Shown here piece after piece: positions 1 through 5,290 of a DNA stretch of 10,401 nt. Position 1 is the first letter of the stretch. Each line of letters starts with the position of its first letter. The stretch is from Bacteroidales bacterium (lineage in GTDB: Bacteria > Bacteroidota > Bacteroidia > Bacteroidales > UBA3663): the NCBI GenBank assembly GCA_030526445.1, contig JAUNCV010000066.1:1-10401 (forward strand), read 5' to 3'. A program made the translations under genes and the position numbers. The notes beneath the pieces are model-generated. The model saw only the letters and a program-made list of their open reading frames with translations, had not been told where the DNA came from and made no database searches.

Positions 1-1336
1 CCTCATGGCACTGGCATTGGTGTTGGGTGGCACGGGCCTCTTCACTTCGTGCAGCGAAGACAATGACCCATTCATCACCGCTACCGAGGACGATTATCCA
101 CGCATCCTTCAGCCTTGGTTCGGCGAGTGGGAGAATGGTGTTCCACCGGTTTACAAAACCATCACCCGCGACATGACATACGTTGACTCTGTCACCGTTA
201 CCCCAGCGCTTTACACCACCGTTAAGTGGTTCATTGACAGCGTAGAAGTCGAGACTGGCAAGTGCATCAGCAAGCAGCTCTTGGCGGGCGAGTATCTGCT
301 CCAGATTGTTGCCACCACTACCAAGGGCCTCAGCACTTCGCGCACCGGTATCCTCGTTGTCAACGCACTTCCTGAAGACCCTGCTTTGGCCACCGATATC
401 AAGTCGCGTTGGTTCAATCCTGGTAAGACCAAGACCATCGAAGGTGCCAATCTCGAGAAGGTTACCGCTGTGCTCATTGGTGATGAGTTGGCTGAAGACT
501 TCGTTAACAATGGCAGCAGCCTCACCTTCACCGTGCCAGCCAATGTGCCTGTAGGCGAGCAGAAGATTATCCTTGGCGAAGGCACCGACCTCTATGGTTG
601 CGGTGTAGCCAATGTTACCAACGAAGAGTGGGTTGAGCCAGGCATCCAGCAGATTACTCTCTGGAGTGGCGCACAGGTTGCTAACTGGGGCGATGCTAAT
701 GTATTCCTTTCGGCCGAAGAGATTGCTCAGGTTCCTGTTGGCACCGCCATCTGCCTCGAGTTTAACTTCCCAGCTGCCGACTACTATGCACTCCGCATCA
801 CCAACAGCGACTGGAGCTATGACTTCGTTTCGCAGATCGATGAGATGCATTTGGCTTATCCTGATGGCAACTTTGCATTCGCTTACACTGCCGATATGGC
901 TGCTAACTCTGCCAACGGCATGCTCTTCACAGGCTTCGGCTATGAGCTCACCCGCGTTTACTATGAGGTGGAAGCAGCTCCAACCTCACTCGTCTTCTTC
1001 GAGGGCGAATATGAAATGCCAGACTGGGCTTTGCAGGACTTCTGCAACGTGGCCATTGTTGGGGCTATCAACGACGGTCAGATCACCGCTGGCAAGAAGA
1101 TTGTTGTCGAAGGCGCTCGCACTGCTGCTGACTACTGCGCAGTTAGCCTCCTTAACAAGGATTGGATGAGCCTCTTCAACGGCAAGTACGACCCTGAGCG
1201 TGAGGACAAGGAGTTCGATGAGAACAACACTCCAATCGAGCTCGAGCTCACTGACGAGCGCATTCAGTGGATCAAGGAGGGCGGCTTCTACTTTGCTGGC
1301 CATGGCTACAAGGTCACCAAGGTGAGCGTGCTCTGA
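1..1336 (+). CDS. Surface glycan-binding lipoprotein (SusE/SGBP-like), 5' end outside window
   Basis: The frame is open from base 2, and the first ATG (base 5) lies inside a signal peptide that lacks its basic start, so the true start is probably just upstream. Numbering from that Met, a hydrophobic stretch ends in the lipobox LFTSC (Cys16), followed by SEDND, an acidic tail of the type that sends Bacteroidota lipoproteins to the cell surface. Residues about 30-120 look like an Ig/PKD-type beta domain. Residues about 125-205 look like an IPT/TIG domain (IEGANLEKVTAVLIGD...TFTVPANVPVGEQKIIL). Two C-terminal modules, about 213-322 and 326-443, resemble each other (ITNSDWSYDF/LLNKDWMSLF; LFTGFGYELTRV/YFAGHGYKVTKV). 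Family knowledge suggests such proteins bind polysaccharide at the surface next to a SusC/SusD pair, which would lie to the left. The glycan cannot be told. An esterase follows 96 bases downstream and may share the message. Confidence 0.8.
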   Translation, partial: LMALALVLGGTGLFTSCSEDNDPFITATEDDYPRILQPWFGEWENGVPPVYKTITRDMTYVDSVTVTPALYTTVKWFIDSVEVETGKCISKQLLAGEYLLQIVATTTKGLSTSRTGILVVNALPEDPALATDIKSRWFNPGKTKTIEGANLEKVTAVLIGDELAEDFVNNGSSLTFTVPANVPVGEQKIILGEGTDLYGCGVANVTNEEWVEPGIQQITLWSGAQVANWGDANVFLSAEEIAQVPVGTAICLEFNFPAADYYALRITNSDWSYDFVSQIDEMHLAYPDGNFAFAYTADMAANSANGMLFTGFGYELTRVYYEVEAAPTSLVFFEGEYEMPDWALQDFCNVAIVGAINDGQITAGKKIVVEGARTAADYCAVSLLNKDWMSLFNGKYDPEREDKEFDENNTPIELELTDERIQWIKEGGFYFAGHGYKVTKVSVL

Positions 1337-1371
1337 TTAAGGATCTCTTGTTACACATATATAATATAACC

Positions 1372-1414
1372 GAGTGTGGGTGCATTTCGTGTCAAGCGGA
1401 ATGTATCCATACTT
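1372..1414 (+). other. Long G-U-containing RNA hairpin between lipoprotein and esterase genes
   Basis: Bases 1372-1389 pair with 1397-1414 without a bulge: 18 pairs, of which 13 are Watson-Crick and five are G-U, around a 7-base loop (TGTCAAG). G-U pairs become A-C mismatches on the other strand, so the structure favours plus-strand RNA. The 3' arm ends 18 bases before the esterase ATG. The sequence after it, ACCCCGTTTTAAAA, has only four T's, so it is a poor intrinsic terminator. It could be an attenuator, an RNA-processing or stability element that sets relative expression of the two genes, or a weak terminator. Confidence 0.5.
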
Positions 1415-1432
1415 ACCCCGTTTTAAAAGACT

Positions 1433-2839
1433 ATGAAGCATCTTCTCCCCACTTTCGCCCTCACAGCCCTCTGCGGCTTGGGTCAGTTGGCCTCTGCCCA
1501 GCAGCCTGCTGAGCGCGAAGTCGTCAAGGCCTTTTTCCTCGAGTCGCTCACCCAGCAGCAGGACGCTACACAGAGCCGCGAAGCCTTTATCGGCTACATA
1601 CAGCAGGCTCCCGTGTGTGACAAACCGCTCAAGCTGCAGCAATTGACCAGCTACCAGCAAATGGTGTGGCAGGCTTGGCGCGATGCCAATAGTGACTTCT
1701 CTGCTGCCGAGAGTCAGCTCATTGCACTTACGCCGCTTGCGCAGGGCAACAGCAGCCAGTGGCAACTACCCGAAGCATTAGAGCCCAGCGCCACCATGCC
1801 CTACTATTGGGGTCGAAAAGGCGACACTACAGAACCTCTGCCGCTCTACCTTTACCTGCACGGTTCGGGCGACAAAGAGCGTGAGTGGGCTACCGGCCTT
1901 GTGCTTGCTCAGCGTTTTGCCGATGCACCTTCCATCTACTTCGTGCCACAGATACCCAACACCGGTGCCTATTACCGCTGGTGGCAACTGGCCAAGCAGT
2001 ATGCGTGGGAGAAGTTGCTCCGCCAGTCACTGCTCAGTGACGCGGTCGATGCCCGCCACATCTATCTCCTTGGCATTTCTGAGGGCGGCTATGGCAGCCA
2101 GCGTCTTGCATCGTTCTATGCCGATTACCTCGCTGCTGCCGGACCCATGGCGGGTGGCGAACCGCTCAAGAATGCGCCCGTTGAGAACTGTGCCAACATA
2201 GGCTTTTCGTTCCTCACCGGTGCCGATGACCGTGGTTTCTATCGCAACATTCTCACTCACTACACCGAGGTTGCGTTCGATTCTGCCCAGCAGCAGCGCC
2301 CTTTGGCGGCCGATGGCACACCGCTCTTCCGCCATCGCGTAACTTTGTTGCCCGATATGCAGCACCACATCAACTACGACCTCACCACACCTTGGCTCAA
2401 GCAGTTCGGCCGCAACCCATATCCCAAGACCGTGCTGTGGGAGGACTTTGAGATGGATGGCCGTCGCCGTCAGGGTTTTTACAACCTGCAGGTGCTCAAG
2501 CGCCCTTCTGAGGGGCGTACCTATTACACTCTCGATGTGCAGGCTAACACCCTTACGCTCAGCGTCAGAAACGTGGCCTACACCACCACGCAGACCGATG
2601 AGCGTTATGGCATCGAGATGAAGTTTACACGCACCTATTCTGAGGCTACCGGCGGTCAGCTCCGCATCTACCTTTGCTCAGAGCTCGTTGACCTCACCAA
2701 ACCCGTCACCATTGTGGTCAATGGACGTGAGGTTTTCAAGGACAAAGTCAAGCCATCGCTCAGCGCCATGCAGAGCAGTGTAGCCCTGTTTGCAGACCCA
2801 TTGCGCATCTTCCCTGCAGCGGTCGATGTTACATTTTGA
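1433..2839 (+). CDS. Exported alpha/beta-hydrolase-fold esterase
   Basis: A 468-residue protein. Residues 1-22 form a signal peptide, probably cleaved after LASA, and there is no lipobox, so it is predicted to be periplasmic or secreted. An N-terminal helical segment (about 25-110) precedes the hydrolase core. The core shows the oxyanion-hole motif LYLHGSGD (140-147), the nucleophile elbow GISEGGYG with Ser216, likely acid GADD (Asp265 or Asp266) and likely base QHHINYD (His311 or His312). The last about 135 residues form a beta-rich extension ending VNGREVF..KVKPSL, a tail seen in several Bacteroidota esterases and peptidase-like hydrolases. The fold and Ser-Asp-His triad are visible; the substrate is not. 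Given the glycan-binding neighbour, removal of acyl groups from a polysaccharide is a reasonable inference, but peptide or lipid ester hydrolysis cannot be excluded. I see no good promoter in the 96 bases upstream, which fits co-transcription with the lipoprotein gene. Confidence 0.82.
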   Translation: MKHLLPTFALTALCGLGQLASAQQPAEREVVKAFFLESLTQQQDATQSREAFIGYIQQAPVCDKPLKLQQLTSYQQMVWQAWRDANSDFSAAESQLIALTPLAQGNSSQWQLPEALEPSATMPYYWGRKGDTTEPLPLYLYLHGSGDKEREWATGLVLAQRFADAPSIYFVPQIPNTGAYYRWWQLAKQYAWEKLLRQSLLSDAVDARHIYLLGISEGGYGSQRLASFYADYLAAAGPMAGGEPLKNAPVENCANIGFSFLTGADDRGFYRNILTHYTEVAFDSAQQQRPLAADGTPLFRHRVTLLPDMQHHINYDLTTPWLKQFGRNPYPKTVLWEDFEMDGRRRQGFYNLQVLKRPSEGRTYYTLDVQANTLTLSVRNVAYTTTQTDERYGIEMKFTRTYSEATGGQLRIYLCSELVDLTKPVTIVVNGREVFKDKVKPSLSAMQSSVALFADPLRIFPAAVDVTF

Positions 2840-2869
2840 CCCTCATTTTCGCAATTTATCACCCAAAAA

Positions 2870-2901
2870 TTTGGTGGTTCGCATAAAAATGCCTACCTTT
2901 G
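2870..2901 (+). promoter_or_regulatory. Bacteroidota-type promoter of the NigD-like gene
   Basis: A TTTG at 2870-2873 (-33 box) is followed after exactly 20 bases by TACCTTTG at 2894-2901 (-7 box, consensus TAnnTTTG). This is the best promoter match in the window. Transcription should begin near 2908, giving a leader of about 60 bases. A small imperfect hairpin (CAACA/TGTTG, 2933-2947) sits in that leader. A short inverted repeat (CACC...GGTG, 2860-2876) overlaps the -33 box and may be chance. Confidence 0.75.
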
Positions 2902-2967
2902 CGCTTTGTAAATCAGTAAATTTATAAATCGCCAACAGCATTTGTTGCGAAAAAACTATCTATTCTT

Positions 2968-3699
2968 ATGAAGAAAAATGTAATCTTTAAGCTCTTCGTG
3001 GCTTTCGTAGCCATGACCCTCGCGTTCACCGCGTGCAAGGACGATGATGCGTTGCCAATCCACACTGCGCTCGTCACCGTCAAGCCTATGCAGAACACTT
3101 TCGTGATGCAGCTCGATGACACCACCCAGCTCATCCCTGACAATCCATCAGTATGTCATTTCCGCGACAAGCAGGTTCGCGCCCTCGTAGCATATCAGAA
3201 CCGCCACAAGGAGGCTAACGGTCAGCGCTTTGTCACCATCTGCCGCATTGACAGCATCCGCACCAAGTCGTACGAACCATCGCTCGGCACCAAGGAGGCC
3301 GATATCAAGGCTTATGGCAATGACCCTATCGACATTATGCGCAGCTGGGTTACCGTGGCCGAAGATGGTTACCTCACTCTCTGCCTCCGCACCGTTTGGG
3401 GCCAGCCAGGCGTGGTTCACTACATGCACCTCGTGAGTGGCGTTGACGAGAGCAACCCATACCTCCTCGAGCTTCGTCACAATGCCAATGGCGATATCAT
3501 CGGCTACCCACACAACTGCCTCATCGCCTTCGACCTCCGCGAGCTCCTCAAGCAGGTTCCATCGAAGGAGGCTAAGTTCACCATCCGCTGGAACTCATCG
3601 GTAGGCACCCGCACTCACGACTTCGTGTTCAACACCCAGATCAATGACGAGGTGGGCAGCACTGACGATCTCCTCGACTATAACGACTACGTTCAGTAA
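2968..3699 (+). CDS. NigD-like surface lipoprotein
   Basis: A 243-residue protein. MKKN followed by a hydrophobic run ends in the lipobox AFTAC (Cys23), then KDDD, a close fit to the Bacteroidota surface-export signal. The rest matches the two-domain NigD-like family by pattern: a small beta-barrel-like N-terminal part (about 30-98, with RALVAYQN...RIDSIRTK) and a beta-sandwich C-terminal part (about 118-222, with DIMRSWVTVAEDGYLTLCLRTVW...YLLELRHN...IAFDLREL...RWNS). NigD was named from a nigrescin bacteriocin locus in Prevotella, but most homologues have no known role, and nothing here points to a bacteriocin. The gene stands alone between a strong promoter and a strong terminator. It is rich in CTC, CGC and ACC codons and uses no CCC proline codon that I could find, which suggests good expression. 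Start chosen because it begins a complete lipoprotein signal. Confidence 0.85.
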   Translation: MKKNVIFKLFVAFVAMTLAFTACKDDDALPIHTALVTVKPMQNTFVMQLDDTTQLIPDNPSVCHFRDKQVRALVAYQNRHKEANGQRFVTICRIDSIRTKSYEPSLGTKEADIKAYGNDPIDIMRSWVTVAEDGYLTLCLRTVWGQPGVVHYMHLVSGVDESNPYLLELRHNANGDIIGYPHNCLIAFDLRELLKQVPSKEAKFTIRWNSSVGTRTHDFVFNTQINDEVGSTDDLLDYNDYVQ

Positions 3700-3724
3700 T
3701 TTGCTCTTTCGGGCGTATAAACAC

Positions 3725-3766
3725 AAAACTCCGTGATCTTTCAACGAGACCACGGAGTTTTTTTTA
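3725..3766 (+). terminator. Intrinsic terminator after NigD-like gene
   Basis: AAAACTCCGTG (3725-3735) pairs perfectly with CACGGAGTTTT (3751-3761). The loop of 15 bases can itself form a few inner pairs (TCT with AGA). The run of T's continues through 3765. The A-rich 5' flank means it might also work in the reverse direction, but no minus-strand gene is seen to need it. Confidence 0.9.
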
Positions 3767-3881
3767 TTTTCAGCTGGTGTTCATCTGTTTTGTATTTTGC
3801 TCGAGCAATGGCAGAAATAACATCTATATGGTATGTGTTGAGTAGAAAAAAACACTATTTTATGGTAGGAAATATAGGTAT

Positions 3882-3915
3882 TTGGTCTGTGTAATGGATA
3901 TAATCACTATTTTTG
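3882..3915 (+). promoter_or_regulatory. Probable promoter of the LuxR-type regulator gene
   Basis: TATTTTTG at 3908-3915 fits the TAnnTTTG -7 box. The nearest TTG (3882-3884) is 23 bases upstream, slightly longer than the usual 19-21, so the -33 assignment is uncertain. Predicted transcription start is about 25 bases before the ATG at 3947. Two copies of TATGGTA (3827-3833 and 3861-3867) lie just upstream. Apart from the terminator, this promoter and these repeats, I see nothing else in the 247-base gap. Confidence 0.55.
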
Positions 3916-3946
3916 CGGCCGAAAATTTTATAAAAATACATAAAGT

Positions 3947-4591
3947 ATGGTTACAAATTTCATTTTGGCCGACAATCAGGACATTACCAGAATCGGCATC
4001 CAAGCGCTGATTGCCAAAGTAGGAGGAGACAGGTTTCCTCAGGAACGGGTAGAAGATATAGACGAACTGGAAAAGGCGCTTTTGCGAAGTCAGGCACCTA
4101 TTGTGATTATCGATATGGAATCGCTCGAGATTCATTCGGCCGAGGGAGAGATACTTCCGCTGTTCGAAAAGCAGCCTATGACGCGCTGGATAATCTTCCA
4201 GGCCACTGTGACCGACCAGCAGCTGTCGGTGTTCGATGGTATGCCATCGGTCAGCATCATACAGAAGAATAATTCGGCCGAAGAGATCCGCGCTGCATTG
4301 AAGAGTGTGTTGCAGAACGAACGATATCTGTGTCACCAGATTACCAACAGATTGCTGAACCGAAAGAAAGAAAGCACCGACAATCACTTGACACAAAGCG
4401 AGACAGAGATCCTGCGACTGATAGCCCTGGGCAAGTCGGTCAAGGAGATTGCAGCACTGAGATTCTCATCGTCGCACACCATTGTGACGCACAAGAAGAA
4501 CATTTTCCGCAAGATTGATGTGAACAATGTATATGAGGCCACTCGCTATGCTCTGCGTATAGGTTTGATAGAGAGTGACTATTATATATAA
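3947..4591 (+). CDS. Orphan LuxR/NarL-type response regulator
   Basis: A 214-residue, two-domain transcription factor. The receiver domain (about 1-125) has the acidic pocket ADNQ (Asp9, with Asn10 in place of the usual second acid), the likely phosphoacceptor Asp56 in IVIIDMES, and the switch lysine Lys107 in IIQKN. The end of strand 4 reads IIFQAT, so the usual Thr/Ser may be replaced, making this a divergent receiver. The LuxR-type helix-turn-helix (about 147-206) is well preserved: LTQSETEILRLIALGKSVKEIAALRFSSSHTIVTHKKNIFRKI, ending with ATRYALRIGLI. No histidine kinase is adjacent, so the partner must lie elsewhere or the protein may work without phosphorylation. It sits upstream of the HMA and receptor genes with its own promoter and terminator, so control of that unit is plausible but unproven. 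Start chosen because the receiver strand 1 begins immediately. Confidence 0.9.
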   Translation: MVTNFILADNQDITRIGIQALIAKVGGDRFPQERVEDIDELEKALLRSQAPIVIIDMESLEIHSAEGEILPLFEKQPMTRWIIFQATVTDQQLSVFDGMPSVSIIQKNNSAEEIRAALKSVLQNERYLCHQITNRLLNRKKESTDNHLTQSETEILRLIALGKSVKEIAALRFSSSHTIVTHKKNIFRKIDVNNVYEATRYALRIGLIESDYYI

Positions 4592-4600
4592 ATAATGTAT

Positions 4601-4623
4601 AAGCCCTGCCAGCAGGCTTTCTT
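4601..4623 (+). terminator. Probable terminator after regulator gene
   Basis: Nine bases after the stop codon, AAGCCCTG (4601-4608) pairs with CAGGCTT (4613-4619) with one bulged C and a CCAG loop, followed by TCTTATAT. The stem is short and the T-run broken, so termination may be partial and some read-through into the HMA gene is possible. Confidence 0.5.
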
Positions 4624-4642
4624 ATATCTCTTGGGGGCGATA

Positions 4643-4658
4643 TACCATAAGTATGGTA
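4643..4658. promoter_or_regulatory. Inverted repeat, candidate operator upstream of HMA gene
   Basis: TACCATA (4643-4649), two bases (AG), then TATGGTA (4652-4658): a perfect 7-base inverted repeat. It ends 23 bases before the -33 box of the HMA gene, a position typical of an activator site. The same half-site occurs upstream of the regulator gene and the SusC gene. Binding by the neighbouring LuxR-type protein is a guess. Confidence 0.4.
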
Positions 4659-4681
4659 GAAGATTTGGCACATTCTTGGTA

Positions 4682-4712
4682 TTGCAGGCCTGCGGGAAAG
4701 AACGTATTTTTG
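4682..4712 (+). promoter_or_regulatory. Promoter of the HMA-receptor unit
   Basis: TTG at 4682-4684, a 20-base spacer, then TATTTTTG at 4705-4712, a full match to the Bacteroidota TAnnTTTG -7 box at correct spacing. The start of transcription should fall near 4719, about 65 bases before the ATG at 4784. Confidence 0.7.
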
Positions 4713-4783
4713 CACTGTCCAAAAAACGACAAGTTTTAGCTGTGTTTTTCTATATTTATACAATCTTAAAAACAGAAAAAGAA

Positions 4784-5164
4784 ATGAAAAAATTGATGGT
4801 TGCAGTCGTAGTACTGCTGCTCAGTGGAGCCAGTGTTTATGCACAGAGTTGCTGTTCGTCGAAGGTAAAGACCGAAGTTGAGAAGAAGGGTTGCTGCTGT
4901 GGACAGAAGAAGATCGTAGAGGCAGCTTCGGCTGTAGAAGAGAATGTGAAGTACGTAGTATTCAAGGCCGACCAGATGCGCTGTGGCGGTTGCGCTGGCA
5001 AGGTGACCAAGACCCTGAAAGCCAACGAAGGTGTAAAGGATGTGAACATTACTCTTGAGGACAAGCACGTAAAGGTGGCTTATGATCCTGAGAAGACTGA
5101 TGTGAAGGGACTTCTGAAAGAGTTTGCCAAGATAGAATACAAGGTTGAGGTGTTGGAGCAATAA
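4784..5164 (+). CDS. Exported Cys-rich heavy-metal-associated (HMA) domain protein
   Basis: A 126-residue protein. The frame is open from an ATG at 4595, but that start lies upstream of the promoter; ATG 4784 begins a clean signal peptide (MKKLMVAVVVLLLSGASVYA, cleaved before QS). The mature N-terminus carries two Cys clusters, SCCSSK (Cys23, 24) and GCCCGQ (37-39). Residues about 56-124 form a ferredoxin-like HMA domain with the metal-binding loop MRCGGC (Cys67, Cys70) and the typical pattern KVTKTLKANEGVKDVNITLEDKHVKVAYDPEKT. HMA domains bind Cu(I), Zn or similar soft metals. Cytoplasmic CopZ chaperones and the mercury protein MerP share the fold; this one is exported like MerP but has extra cysteines. 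It is followed 126 bases later by a TonB-dependent receptor gene with no clear terminator between, suggesting one operon. Likely role: periplasmic metal carrier or scavenger working with that receptor. Which metal is not shown by sequence. Confidence 0.87.
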   Translation: MKKLMVAVVVLLLSGASVYAQSCCSSKVKTEVEKKGCCCGQKKIVEAASAVEENVKYVVFKADQMRCGGCAGKVTKTLKANEGVKDVNITLEDKHVKVAYDPEKTDVKGLLKEFAKIEYKVEVLEQ

Positions 5165-5290
5165 TCCACACCTTCCTCCCTTCTTCGCAATTCTTACCTA
5201 TTGGCAGATCTCCTTCTCCTTTGAGCCTCCGAGGCATTGTTTATCGAATGAGTAAAAAAGAATAAAGGTATTGTGTTATGAAAAAAAAAT

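Noticed and set aside
612..1169. 185-codon open frame in another plus frame within the lipoprotein gene
   Set aside because: Low-complexity Ser/Leu/Arg-rich translation typical of a shifted frame of a real gene.
2860..2876. Inverted repeat CACC(C)AAA..TTTGGTG as a terminator for the esterase gene
   Set aside because: No T-run follows and it overlaps the -33 box of the next promoter; at most a weak operator-like dyad.
2968..3699. NigD-like gene as part of a bacteriocin locus
   Set aside because: No bacteriocin precursor, immunity or export gene is nearby; NigD-like proteins are widespread in Bacteroidales without such context.
4211..4249. Two neighbouring inverted repeats (ACCGAC/GTCGGT and CGATGG/CCATCG) inside the regulator gene
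   Set aside because: They fall in well-formed receiver-domain coding sequence and the short arms are easily due to chance.
3860..4396. 178-codon open frame on the minus strand
   Set aside because: It lies opposite the regulator gene, has no recognisable domain, and the plus-strand frame encodes a clear response regulator.
4595..4783. Possible 63-codon N-terminal extension of the HMA protein from ATG 4595
   Set aside because: It would run over the terminator-like hairpin, the inverted repeat and the promoter, and would bury the clean signal peptide that starts at 4784.
5225..5235. GCCTCCGAGGC as a terminator between HMA and receptor genes
   Set aside because: Only four pairs with a 3-base loop and no T-run; too weak to split the operon.
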